DNA of 30,628 nucleotides from JACJXW01 sp964418125 (GCA_964418125.1 CAYQKY010000089.1:1-30628), one strand, 5' to 3'. Counted from the stretch's first letter, positions 14,987-22,308 are shown. Made by a program: numbers and translations. Notes: generated from the letters alone by a model not told the origin.

Positions 14987-16111
14987 ATGAAATTCAGTGT
15001 TTCTTCTTCGGAACTACTCAGGCACCTGCAGATCGCCGGCGGCGCCATTGCCTCCAACTCCGTCCTGCCCATTCTGGAGGACTTCCTGTTCACCATTTCC
15101 GATAACCAGCTGAAGATCGCAGCATCCGACCTGGAAATCTCAATTACCACTACCATTGAAGTAATGGCCGATACGGATGGCTCGGTCGCCGTTCCTGCCA
15201 AGATCCTCCTGGAAACCCTGAAAGCCCTGCCCCAGCAACCCATCACGTTCACCGTAGACACCGACACTTATGGCATAGAGATCACCTCGGCCTACGGCAA
15301 GTATAAACTGGCAGGCAGTAACCCCGACGATTTTCCCAAAATACCCGCCCCGGAATCGGAAGACGACAAACTTTCCGTCTCGGCCTACTGGCTCTCCCGC
15401 GGCATTTCCAAAACCATCTTCGCGGCAAGCAATGACGAATTGCGCCCCCCGATGACCGGCGTCTACTTCCAGGTAGACTTCAGCAAGCTCATACTGGTGG
15501 CCACCGACGCCCATAAACTGGTGAAATACACCCTGCAGGAAGTGAACAGCGAAGTCTCCACTTCCTTCATCGTCCCCAAAAAAGCGCTCAACCTGCTAAA
15601 GGGTATCCTGCCGGAAAAAGAAGAACAGGACGTTCAGCTTTCCTTCAACACTTCCAACGCCTTCTTCTCCTTCGACCATACGGAACTGGTATGCCGCCTG
15701 ATCGACCACCGGTACCCGGACTATAACGCCGTTATCCCGGTAGACAACCCCAATACCCTCTCCCTCGAACGGGGAGATTTCCAGAATTCTCTACGCCGGA
15801 TCGCCATCTACGCCAATAAGACAACCAACCAGGTGACCCTGAAGATCAAGGAGGACAACCTGACAATCTCCGCTCAGGACCTCGACTTCTCCAATGAGGC
15901 CACCGAACAACTGGCCTGTTCCTACGACGGGGACGAGCTGGATATCGGCTTCAATGCCAAATTCCTGATCGAAATGCTCGGAGTCCTCGAATCGAAAGAG
16001 GTGAAAATGGAACTGTCAACTTCCACCCGGGCAGGCATTCTGCTTCCGGCCGAAGGGTCGGAAGGAGAAGAGATCCTCATGCTGGTTATGCCGGTAATGC
16101 TGAGCAATTAG
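14987..16111 (+). CDS. dnaN: DNA polymerase III beta subunit (sliding clamp)
   Basis: 374 residues, full length. The clamp encircles DNA and tethers the replicative polymerase. The three-fold repeated clamp domain is visible: FSVSSSELLRHLQIAGGAI at the start, VLPILEDFLFTI, AASDLEISITT, then the second repeat with VYFQVDFSKLILVATDAHKL, and a third ending in a hydrophobic VMPVMLSN tail with the expected MPV tripeptide near the C-terminus. A lipoprotein gene follows 67 bp downstream and then nadD, with no visible terminator between, so all three may be cotranscribed. dnaA is not adjacent. Confidence 0.97.
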   Translation: MKFSVSSSELLRHLQIAGGAIASNSVLPILEDFLFTISDNQLKIAASDLEISITTTIEVMADTDGSVAVPAKILLETLKALPQQPITFTVDTDTYGIEITSAYGKYKLAGSNPDDFPKIPAPESEDDKLSVSAYWLSRGISKTIFAASNDELRPPMTGVYFQVDFSKLILVATDAHKLVKYTLQEVNSEVSTSFIVPKKALNLLKGILPEKEEQDVQLSFNTSNAFFSFDHTELVCRLIDHRYPDYNAVIPVDNPNTLSLERGDFQNSLRRIAIYANKTTNQVTLKIKEDNLTISAQDLDFSNEATEQLACSYDGDELDIGFNAKFLIEMLGVLESKEVKMELSTSTRAGILLPAEGSEGEEILMLVMPVMLSN

Positions 16112-16178
16112 CCCCTGCCGTAAATTACCTTCCTGGCGTGAGAAGCAACGGCTAAACAACCTTCAGAAAGGCCTTCTA

Positions 16179-16646
16179 ATGAAAATCACACCATCCCTTT
16201 TTCACATCATACCGATCCTTTTTGCCCTGACGAGTTGCAAGCAGGGAGAGCCAGAGCCGCAAAAACCGGAAGAGGTCCTGAAACAATATCAGGCCTACAT
16301 CGATAAAAACCTGTTTGAAGAAGCCCGCGGCCTGAGCACTCCCGCCGGGCAGCAGTGGCTGGCGGAACTGGAAGCCATTATTTCCAATGAACAGACAGAC
16401 TCCACTGTGCTGGACACCAGGTTCCTGTCGCTTAGCTGCGAAGGAGCGGGAGACACCCTCAAATGCTCCTGCGTCCTGGAAGACCAGTACGAACGATACA
16501 CCGCCGATTACCGCCTCGTACGCCTCGATGGCCAGTGGCGGGTTGATGCTCCCGAAGAAGACATCATCATCGAAAATGATATCCTCGAGTCCGTCCCCGA
16601 TAGCCTGCTGGAGGAGTACCTGGAGGAGGAAGGAGTGAAGGAATGA
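16179..16646 (+). CDS. Small secreted lipoprotein (NTF2-like/DUF4878-like)
   Basis: 155 residues. A signal peptide ends in the lipobox LTSC (about residue 20), followed by an acidic Glu/Pro linker, so this is an envelope lipoprotein. The mature part (EEVLKQYQAYIDKNLFEEARGLST near the start; YERYTADYRLVRLDGQWRVD near the end) has the helix-then-sheet pattern of the DUF4878/NTF2-like small lipoproteins. That assignment is tentative and no activity can be named. Its final codons (EGVKE then TGA) lie inside an 8-bp repeat array, so the tail is repeat-derived. It sits between dnaN and nadD. Confidence 0.75.
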   Translation: MKITPSLFHIIPILFALTSCKQGEPEPQKPEEVLKQYQAYIDKNLFEEARGLSTPAGQQWLAELEAIISNEQTDSTVLDTRFLSLSCEGAGDTLKCSCVLEDQYERYTADYRLVRLDGQWRVDAPEEDIIIENDILESVPDSLLEEYLEEEGVKE

Positions 16647-16654
16647 TGGAGTGA
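16631..16654. repeat. Octamer array over the lipoprotein stop codon
   Basis: Three phased 8-bp units: AGGAGTGA, AGGAATGA and TGGAGTGA. The lipoprotein stop codon is the last three bases of the second unit. The first unit word also occurs at the end of nadD (17287-17294). Confidence 0.8.
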
Positions 16655-16664
16655 ATACCCAGAA

Positions 16665-17294
16665 ATGAAGCCAGAAATCATGTCAGGAAAGGATGGAAAA
16701 ACAGGCTTGTTCTTTGGTTCCTTCAACCCTGTGCACGTGGGGCACATGATCATCGCCAACTTTATGGCCACCCGCGCCGGGCTGAAGGAGGTTTGGCTCG
16801 TCGTCTCCCCTCAAAACCCGCTCAAACCCAAGCGCAGCCTGGCCAGGGATTATGACCGCCTCCACCTCGTCCGCCTGGCGATCGGCGACAACCTCCGCCT
16901 GAAGGCCTCCGATATAGAATTCAATCTGCCCAAGCCTTCCTATACCATCGATACGCTCACCTACCTGAAGGAGAAACACCCTTCCCGTTCATTCGTCCTC
17001 ATCATGGGAGGAGACAACCTGGCCACCCTCCATAAGTGGAAGAACTACGAGGTCCTCCTGCGCGATTACGAAATCTATGTTTATAAGCGGCCCGGCCACG
17101 AACTGGGAGAGTATGCCGGCCACCCCAACGTACAGGCTTTCGACGCCCCCCAGATGCACATCAGCGCCAGTTATATCCGGGAATGCATCAGTGAGGGCTA
17201 TTCCGTGAGATACCTTGTGCCGGATGCAGTGTATGAATACCTGGAAAAGACGGGGCTGTACCGGGAGGGAGGGAATGAGGGAATGAAGGAGTGA
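16665..17294 (+). CDS. nadD: Nicotinate-nucleotide adenylyltransferase
   Basis: 209 residues. NadD adenylates nicotinate mononucleotide in NAD synthesis, in the cytosol. GLFFGSFNPVHVGH is the classic nucleotidyltransferase motif, with SPQNPLKPK (substrate loop), LIMGGDNLATLHKWK and the C-terminal MHISASYIRECIS (ISxxxIR motif). A second ATG at 16680 (MSGKDGKTG) is an equally possible start; the longer form adds only five residues. The final eight or nine codons (ending EGMKE) fall inside an 8-bp repeat array, extending the protein beyond the usual end near EYLEKTGLYRE. It lies 18 bp after the lipoprotein gene. Confidence 0.95.
   Translation: MKPEIMSGKDGKTGLFFGSFNPVHVGHMIIANFMATRAGLKEVWLVVSPQNPLKPKRSLARDYDRLHLVRLAIGDNLRLKASDIEFNLPKPSYTIDTLTYLKEKHPSRSFVLIMGGDNLATLHKWKNYEVLLRDYEIYVYKRPGHELGEYAGHPNVQAFDAPQMHISASYIRECISEGYSVRYLVPDAVYEYLEKTGLYREGGNEGMKE
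17263..17294. repeat. Octamer array encoding the nadD C-terminal tail
   Basis: Four phased 8-bp units: GGGAGGGA, GGGAATGA twice, and AGGAGTGA. The nadD stop codon is the last three bases of the final unit, the same placement as in the upstream lipoprotein gene. Confidence 0.85.
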
Positions 17295-17313
17295 TGGGAA
17301 AGGCCTTGCAGCC

Positions 17314-17353
17314 TTATAACCATTTAACAATATAACCCTCCGGCCATCCAACC
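17314..17353. repeat. Octamer array between the convergent nadD and NfeD-like genes
   Basis: Five blocks in register at a period of eight: TTATAACC, ATTTAACA, ATATAACC, CTCCGGCC and ATCCAACC. The array ends 17 bp before the stop codon of the minus-strand gene. The unit word differs from the neighbouring array at 17263, so the two are separate families. Confidence 0.65.
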
Positions 17354-17370
17354 ATGAGCCCACCCCCGCG

Positions 17371-17976
17371 CTATACTCTTGACCCCTTCTGGTTCTCGTG
17401 CGGATAGCCTTCATCTTCCAGCGGTTCGACCAGGAGGACGCGGCCGTCGATCACGCCTATGATGCGAACCGGGACGCCGGGTTTCAGTTCACCACCACCG
17501 GTGATGGCTTCCAGTTCATAGGGGGCATCGCGCAGGTTTATGTGTACTTTGCCGAAGCCATTGCGGTGGGGAGGTATGGGCTCCATGACTTTTCCGGTGC
17601 TTTCGATGAGTTGTTCCGCTGCCGGGTTGTGCCCGGGGGCCAGCGGGAGAAAAAAGCGAACGAGGGCCTTGGCAAAGGCCGCGGCAAGCAGTCCGCCGGC
17701 GATCGAACACGATAAGACAATGGGCAGGGAAATGTTCTGATAGCTCAACAGTACCGCCAGCCATCCGGAGGCGGTAAAAAAAGTAAGCAGAGAACGGGGA
17801 TGGAAAAAACGGGAGGGGCGGCGGTCCGGTTCCGCTCCGCCGCCCTGGGAAAGTTCATACAGGCTCAGAGCGGAAAAGATAGCCAGTAGCAGGCTGGAGA
17901 CGATAGCCGTCAACCAGAATACCTGCTGTGCCCAATTCTGGGCTTCCCACCAATCTCCAAATAATGAAAAATGCAT
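17371..17976 (-). CDS. NfeD-like membrane protein with C-terminal OB-fold
   Basis: 201 residues from the ATG giving MHFSLFGDWWEAQ. There are three hydrophobic segments: VFWLTAIVSSLLLAIFSALSL near residues 20-40, then two together between about 80 and 120 (LLTFFTASGWLAVLL and IVLSCSIAGGLLAAAFAKAL). A soluble C-terminal domain follows: LIESTGKVMEPIPP, GFGKVHINLRD, LKPGVPVRIIGVIDGRVLLVEPL. The last part is the small beta-barrel of NfeD/YuaF/YqiJ proteins, which act with flotillin-like SPFH proteins in membrane organisation. No SPFH gene is adjacent, so partnership is inferred from the family only. The open frame continues upstream to 18030, but without features. Confidence 0.72.
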   Translation of the reverse strand: MHFSLFGDWWEAQNWAQQVFWLTAIVSSLLLAIFSALSLYELSQGGGAEPDRRPSRFFHPRSLLTFFTASGWLAVLLSYQNISLPIVLSCSIAGGLLAAAFAKALVRFFLPLAPGHNPAAEQLIESTGKVMEPIPPHRNGFGKVHINLRDAPYELEAITGGGELKPGVPVRIIGVIDGRVLLVEPLEDEGYPHENQKGSRV

Positions 17977-18160
17977 GGCGCCTACTGTTAATTGCCCCGG
18001 GTGGAACTCTCTTACAAGATGCAAGACCAAAGATAAACCATGTAAGGCGGCCGTCCTTATGTGTTCGACAAAGGCCAGGGGATTATCGTCAAAACGGGGC
18101 GCTTTCGGAAGCTCCTCCCGGGAATGATGGAAAAATACCGAGATAATTGTCCGATTTTCG

Positions 18161-18168
18161 TACCTTTA
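18161..18168 (+). promoter_or_regulatory. Possible -7 box (TACCTTTA) for prs
   Basis: One mismatch from TAnnTTTG, 22 bp before the prs ATG, giving a short leader that includes a GAGAGG stretch as ribosome binding site. No convincing -33 element is seen. Confidence 0.35.
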
Positions 18169-18190
18169 CAAAAGGTTTAAGAGAGGTTTA

Positions 18191-19138
18191 ATGTCCACGA
18201 ATCAAATGATCGAAGTAAAGCTTTTTTCCGGAACCACTTCGGAATATCTCGCCAGGAATATTGCTGAATATTACGGCCACCCCCTGGGCGACATCAAAGT
18301 GAACCGCTTCAGCGACGGAGAGATGCAGCCCACGATAAATGAATCCGTGCGGGGCGCCTATGTGTTCTTCATACAATCGACTTACGCCCCGGCTGAAAAC
18401 CTCATGGAACTGCTCCTCATGATCGACGCCGCCAAGCGGGCCTCGGCAGGGTATATCTCGGCAGTGATCCCTTATTTCGGCTACGCCCGCCAGGACCGGA
18501 AAGACAAACCCCGGGTGCCCATCTCCGCCAAAATGATCGCCAACCTGCTGCAGGCCGCCGGCGCCAACCGCATCATGACCATGGATTTCCACGCCGACCA
18601 GATACAGGGCTTTTTCGACATCCCGGTCGACCACCTCAAGAGCGAGGCCATCTACATCCCTTACCTGCAGGAAATGGACCTCAGCAACGTCATCTTCGCC
18701 TCTCCCGACGTGGGCGGCGTCAAACGGGCGCGCACCTACGCCAAACACTTCAGCCGCAACCTCGTCATCTGTGACAAATACCGCAAAAGGGCCAATGAAG
18801 TGGCCGAAATGACGGTCATCGGCGACGTACAGGACGCCGACGTCATCCTGGTCGACGACCTGGTCGATACGGCCGGAACGCTTTGCCGGGCGGCCAAGAT
18901 CATCATGGAAAAAGGCGCCCGCAGCGTGCGCGCCATGTGTACCCACCCGGTGCTTTCCGGCGACGCCTACCGAAAGATCGAAGACTCCGTACTGGATGAA
19001 CTTCTCGTCTGTGACACCATCCCGCTGAAAGAGGAATCGGAGAAGATCAAGGTGTTGTCCACCGCAAAATTGTTCTCCCGGGCCATTCGCAATACTCACG
19101 AACACCGTTCCATCTCCGCCCTTTTTGTGGGAGGCTGA
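18191..19138 (+). CDS. prs: Ribose-phosphate pyrophosphokinase (PRPP synthetase)
   Basis: 315 residues, full length. Prs makes phosphoribosyl pyrophosphate from ribose-5-phosphate and ATP for nucleotide, histidine and NAD synthesis, which links it loosely to nearby nadD. Motifs: KLFSGTTSEYLA at the start, NRFSDGEMQPTINESVRG, IPYFGYARQDRKD (ATP-binding flexible loop), TMDFHADQIQGFF, and the PRPP-binding VILVDDLVDTAGT. In many bacteria prs is followed directly by rplY and pth; here a gene on the opposite strand separates prs from rplY, with only 15 bp between the convergent stop codons. Confidence 0.97.
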   Translation: MSTNQMIEVKLFSGTTSEYLARNIAEYYGHPLGDIKVNRFSDGEMQPTINESVRGAYVFFIQSTYAPAENLMELLLMIDAAKRASAGYISAVIPYFGYARQDRKDKPRVPISAKMIANLLQAAGANRIMTMDFHADQIQGFFDIPVDHLKSEAIYIPYLQEMDLSNVIFASPDVGGVKRARTYAKHFSRNLVICDKYRKRANEVAEMTVIGDVQDADVILVDDLVDTAGTLCRAAKIIMEKGARSVRAMCTHPVLSGDAYRKIEDSVLDELLVCDTIPLKEESEKIKVLSTAKLFSRAIRNTHEHRSISALFVGG

Positions 19139-19153
19139 GGCCTGCGGAGGCAT

Positions 19154-19600
19154 TCACTCGTCAAAATCCAGCTTGATGTGCGCCGGATGGCATTTCTTGC
19201 ATTGCGCCTCTTCGAAAAAGGTGGAAAACGGCCGCCTGATGGGCTCCTGAGTAATGGCGCTGTGTTTAATGAGCTTCCCCAGCAGTTCGTTAGTGATATC
19301 CATATCCAGCAGGATGGAATCTTTCGTCCGGGGATAACTGACCAGAATGACCGGAACAGCCCCCTCCCGGTCGCCCTCTTCCCGCTTCACCATCTTCCAT
19401 TCATTCCTGCCCGTACGCACCAGCTTCTGGTTCTGGTAGGGCACCCATCCGACAGTGAGGGAAATTTCGGGGTGGAAAGAGGATATTTCCGAGGGCTGCA
19501 TGGCCCGGGCTATCCTTTCGGTTGGCATCTGCCGGGTTTCACTGCAGTTGGATACGATAAATACGATCAGTAAAAAAAAGAATGCGATTCTCCAGGTCAT
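19154..19600 (-). CDS. Putative monohaem c-type lipoprotein (unknown family)
   Basis: 148 residues from the chosen ATG. The N-terminus TWRIAFFFLLIVFIVSNC is a lipoprotein signal with Cys at about residue 19 as the acylation site. The body does not match a family I recognise. Near the C-terminus is a single CxxCH (CKKCH) in EEAQCKKCHPAHIK, the covalent haem c attachment motif, so this may be a small envelope cytochrome or haem-linked sensor. One Met or His elsewhere would have to serve as distal ligand. The gene is convergent to prs and lies between prs and rplY. A bare CxxCH could also bind metal or form a disulfide, so haem is unproven. Confidence 0.7.
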   Translation of the reverse strand: MTWRIAFFFLLIVFIVSNCSETRQMPTERIARAMQPSEISSFHPEISLTVGWVPYQNQKLVRTGRNEWKMVKREEGDREGAVPVILVSYPRTKDSILLDMDITNELLGKLIKHSAITQEPIRRPFSTFFEEAQCKKCHPAHIKLDFDE

Positions 19601-19740
19601 GACTGCTTTTTTTGTTAATATCTCGCTGTTGTTTGAAAAAGCCACGTTAATTCCGGGCTACTCCCGCCCTGAAACATCCTCGCAAAATAGCGAAATAAAA
19701 TATATTCGCTTTCCCTTCCCATTTGATTTTGAAACCGCTG

Positions 19741-19820
19741 AGTGCTTGTTTGGAGATAGCCATTTGCAGCCCAAATAGCCTGCCCCGATGCATTTCGGAG
19801 ACTACCTCCAAACAAGCACT
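19741..19820. repeat. Inverted-repeat element, 20-bp arms
   Basis: AGTGCTTGTTTGGAGATAGC (19741-19760) is the reverse complement of 19801-19820 with 18 of 20 positions matching; the outer 15 bp are perfect. The 40-bp interior contains a smaller CCGA/TCGG hairpin around ATGCAT. It lies in the 380-bp gap between the haem lipoprotein and rplY. The rest of the gap has no credible gene; it holds the AT-rich upstream region of the lipoprotein gene on one side and the rplY promoter box on the other. It could be a terminator, a small non-autonomous mobile element or a structured RNA. Confidence 0.7.
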
Positions 19821-19911
19821 GAAAAGGCCCACAGGTTCCTCCCGAATACAAAACCCGCCGGACACCTGCATATTTTCAAAAATCATGCTTCCGATTTTAA
19901 AGTAAATTGCC

Positions 19912-19919
19912 TATCTTTG
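19912..19919 (+). promoter_or_regulatory. Candidate -7 box (TATCTTTG) for rplY
   Basis: Exact TAnnTTTG match 61 bp before the rplY ATG, predicting a leader of about 55 nt. It gives rplY its own promoter, consistent with its separation from prs. Confidence 0.6.
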
Positions 19920-19980
19920 CGTGCCTTTTCGGAATTAGGCTGATAACAGTAGAAAGCATAAACGACAAAGTCGATAAATC

Positions 19981-20631
19981 ATGGAAGTAATTGCTGTAAG
20001 CGGAAAGCTGCGCACAGATCTCGGGAAGACGGCTACCAAAGCTGTAAGGAATGAAGGCATGATCCCTTGTGTGCTTTATGGAGGAGATGAAGTCATCCAC
20101 TTCTCCACTGCCCTGAAAGACGTTCGGGACCTCATCTACACTCCTGACTTCAAGGTCGCAGAACTCTCCATCGACGGGAAAACCTACAAGTGTTTCGTCA
20201 AAGATATTCAGTTCCATCCGGTGACGGATGCGGTCGTGCATCTGGATTTCCTCCGCCTCATAGAAGGCGTGCCGGTCAAGGTGGAAGTACCCCTGCGCTT
20301 TATGGGCGCATCGCCGGGCGTGAAGAACGGCGGCAAGCTGATCCAGAAACTGCGCCGGGTAAAGATCAAGTCGACTCCGGAACACCTCGTCGGGGAGCTT
20401 CAGGTAGACATTTCCAAACTTGAGCTCAACCAGTCCATCCGGGTTCGCGACATCGACCGCGTGCGCGAGAACATCGACATCCTCAACTCCCCCGGCGTGC
20501 CGGTTGCTTCCGTAGAAGTGCCGCGTGCCCTGCGTTCCGCCACCGCTGCCGCTGAAAAGGCAGGCAAAGTTGCTGAAGGTGAAGAAGCGCCTGAAGGCGA
20601 AGAGGGCGAAGAAGGCGCCGGAGAAGAATAG
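19981..20631 (+). CDS. rplY: Ribosomal protein bL25 (CTC form)
   Basis: 216 residues. bL25 binds 5S rRNA in the large subunit. The N-terminal RNA-binding domain (VIAVSGKLRTDLGKTATKAVR, then MIPCVLYGG) is followed by the C-terminal CTC domain (VPLRFMGASPGVKNGGKL, LVGELQVDISKLELNQSIRVRDI) and a repeat-rich Glu/Gly tail typical of long Bacteroidota bL25 proteins. The normal partner gene pth is not downstream; an amidase gene follows after a terminator-like hairpin. Confidence 0.95.
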   Translation: MEVIAVSGKLRTDLGKTATKAVRNEGMIPCVLYGGDEVIHFSTALKDVRDLIYTPDFKVAELSIDGKTYKCFVKDIQFHPVTDAVVHLDFLRLIEGVPVKVEVPLRFMGASPGVKNGGKLIQKLRRVKIKSTPEHLVGELQVDISKLELNQSIRVRDIDRVRENIDILNSPGVPVASVEVPRALRSATAAAEKAGKVAEGEEAPEGEEGEEGAGEE

Positions 20632-20660
20632 GATATTCGTTTTCACCCCGAACCGTCCGG

Positions 20661-20696
20661 AAGAGGTGCAGGAGCAGGAATTGCTTTGCACCTCTT
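20661..20696 (+). terminator. Rho-independent terminator after rplY
   Basis: AAGAGGTGCA (20661-20670) pairs perfectly with TGCACCTCTT (20687-20696), with an inner AGCA/TGCT extension. The sequence after it (TCGTTATTTG) is T-rich but not a pure T-run. It begins 30 bp after the rplY stop codon. Confidence 0.7.
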
Positions 20697-20730
20697 TCGT
20701 TATTTGTACCTGTTCCAAAACCTCCTCTCT

Positions 20731-21498
20731 ATGCTCCACGCCACCTTAGTGCAAACAACGCTCCACTGGGAAGATAAAAAGGCCAACCTGAAAGCCCTGG
20801 GCCGGAAGCTCGACAGCCTGGCCACGCCCACTCACCTCGTCGTCCTTCCCGAAATGTTCACCACCGGCTTTACCATGAACGCCCGCCCCCTGGCCGAACC
20901 CACCGAAGGGCCTACCTGGGAGTGGATGGCCGCCCAGGCCGCCCGGCTCAATGCCGTGATCACGGGCAGCTTCATCGCCAAAGAGAACGGCCAATACTAC
21001 AACCGCCTCCTCTGGGTGCGCCCCGACGGCAGCTACGAACAGTACGACAAGCGACACCTCTTCACCCTGGCGGGCGAGCACGAACACTACGCTCCGGGCA
21101 ACCACCGCCTCATCGTGGAACTCAACGGCTGGAAAGTGCTGCCCCTTATCTGCTACGACCTGCGCTTCCCCGTCTGGGCCCGCAATGTAGACGGCTACGA
21201 CCTGCTCCTCTACATCGCCAACTGGCCGGAAATGCGCCGCCAGGCCTGGCGCGCCCTGCTGGCCGCCCGCGCCATCGAGAACCAGGCCTACACCCTGGGC
21301 GTCAACCGCGTCGGCAAGGACGGCAACGGCTTCCCCTATACCGGCGATACTTCCGCCTACGACTATGCCGGTGAGGAACTGCTCCACGCTACGCAGGTGG
21401 ATGGGCTGTTCACCGTCCAGCTTTCGTATGAAAAACAGCAGGAGTTCCGGAATAAATTGCAGTTTCTGGCGGACCGGGACCGGTTTGTGATCGAATGA
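20731..21498 (+). CDS. Omega-amidase-like carbon-nitrogen hydrolase (YafV/nitrilase family)
   Basis: 255 residues from the ATG giving MLHATLVQTTLHWED. The nitrilase catalytic triad is complete: Glu41 in VVLPEMFTTGF, Lys107 in YDKRHLF and Cys141 in LICYDLRFPVW. GEHEHYAPG and RAIENQAYTLGVNRVG are typical of the YafV/omega-amidase branch, which hydrolyses alpha-ketoglutaramate and similar keto-amides, clearing by-products of glutamine transaminases in the cytosol. No signal peptide is present from this start; the open frame upstream overlaps the rplY terminator. An inverted octamer array begins 14 bp after its stop codon. Confidence 0.9.
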   Translation: MLHATLVQTTLHWEDKKANLKALGRKLDSLATPTHLVVLPEMFTTGFTMNARPLAEPTEGPTWEWMAAQAARLNAVITGSFIAKENGQYYNRLLWVRPDGSYEQYDKRHLFTLAGEHEHYAPGNHRLIVELNGWKVLPLICYDLRFPVWARNVDGYDLLLYIANWPEMRRQAWRALLAARAIENQAYTLGVNRVGKDGNGFPYTGDTSAYDYAGEELLHATQVDGLFTVQLSYEKQQEFRNKLQFLADRDRFVIE

Positions 21499-21512
21499 AG
21501 GGCATAAATGAA

Positions 21513-21630
21513 GTGTATATGTGTATTAGTGCATTCGTGTATATGGAGCAGCCCGCCCTCCACCAATACACCAATGCACCAATACACCAATACACCAATA
21601 CACGAATCACGAATCACGAATACACCATCC
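21513..21630. repeat. Inverted pair of octamer arrays after the amidase gene
   Basis: Left arm 21513-21544: four 8-bp units GTGTATAT, GTGTATTA, GTGCATTC, GTGTATAT. A 16-bp GC-rich spacer follows. Right arm 21561-21600: five units CACCAATA (one CACCAATG), then CACGAAT twice, CACGAATA and CACCATCC to 21630. The arms are imperfect reverse complements, so RNA or single-stranded DNA could form a long hairpin. CACGAATA is shared with the array at 8735-8766. Both loci finish in a run of six C shortly after the array. Confidence 0.9.
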
Positions 21631-21724
21631 CCCCTTAACAAAACCCTCACATTTCAAAAAAAATAAACTCTGAACCCCGGCCGTTTATTATTTCGATTGC
21701 TTAACCCCCAAGCTGATTGACGCC

Positions 21725-22264
21725 ATGTTCAAAGCCTTTTTAAGGACTGCCGTCCTGTCTGCATTTTTCTTGTTCTCTCTGGCGCACTGCGCCGTCCTGC
21801 ACGACCCGCCCACCGGGCCGCACAACCCCTCGCGGGCGAAGACAGGTTCTGAAGAAACCAGGGTCGTTGAAAAGAGCAGCCCCCAGCGGGATGCCGTAGT
21901 CAGCTACGCCAAAAAGAAGCTGGGCGCCGGGTACCAGGAGGGCGGCGCCGGGCCCAACCGCTTCGACTGCTCAGGCTTTACCTCTTTTGTGATGAAGGAA
22001 TTTGACGTCCCCCTCTCCCGCAGCTCCCGCTACCAGGCGGAGGAGGGTAAAAAGATCCGCGTGGAGGACGCACAGCCCGGCGACCTCATCTTCTTCAAGC
22101 GCAGCCCCACCGGGCCGGTATTCCACGTGGCCATGGTGGTGCGCAACAGCCGGGAGGGCATCGAGGTCATCCACAGCACCTCGCGGGGCGTGGTCATCGA
22201 CAACATCTCCCGGTCGAGCTACTGGGAGCCGAAGATCTATTCGGCGCGGGATGTGCTGCGGTAA
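21725..22264 (+). CDS. NlpC/P60 family cell-wall endopeptidase, exported
   Basis: 179 residues. The N-terminal signal sequence (TAVLSAFFLFSLAHC) could be a lipoprotein signal with Cys22, although His at the -1 position is atypical, so ordinary cleavage is also possible. A linker is followed by a compact NlpC/P60 domain with the catalytic Cys82 in FDCSGF, His134 in VFHVAMV and the third polar residue His150 in VIHSTSRGV. Such enzymes cut stem-peptide bonds in peptidoglycan. Length is normal for a single-domain member. The region upstream is AT-rich, and I see no exact TAnnTTTG box there. Confidence 0.92.
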   Translation: MFKAFLRTAVLSAFFLFSLAHCAVLHDPPTGPHNPSRAKTGSEETRVVEKSSPQRDAVVSYAKKKLGAGYQEGGAGPNRFDCSGFTSFVMKEFDVPLSRSSRYQAEEGKKIRVEDAQPGDLIFFKRSPTGPVFHVAMVVRNSREGIEVIHSTSRGVVIDNISRSSYWEPKIYSARDVLR

Positions 22265-22284
22265 AAGAACCAATCTTTCGGGTT

Positions 22285-22308
22285 ATCCTGATATCCTGTC
22301 ATCCTGTC
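22285..22308. repeat. Octamer array over the stop of the T9SS protein gene
   Basis: Three 8-bp units on the plus strand: ATCCTGAT and ATCCTGTC twice. The stop codon of the minus-strand gene (22299-22301) lies across two units, so the final Thr-Gly residues come from the repeat. The array occupies the gap between the convergent NlpC/P60 and T9SS genes. Confidence 0.72.

Noticed and set aside
14787..14990. Small open frame before dnaN
   Set aside because: AT-rich leader with a promoter box inside it, no homology and overlap with dnaN start; not coding.
19723..19905. Small open frame over the inverted-repeat element
   Set aside because: Both strands give similar short peptides because the region is palindromic; no ribosome binding site or family match.
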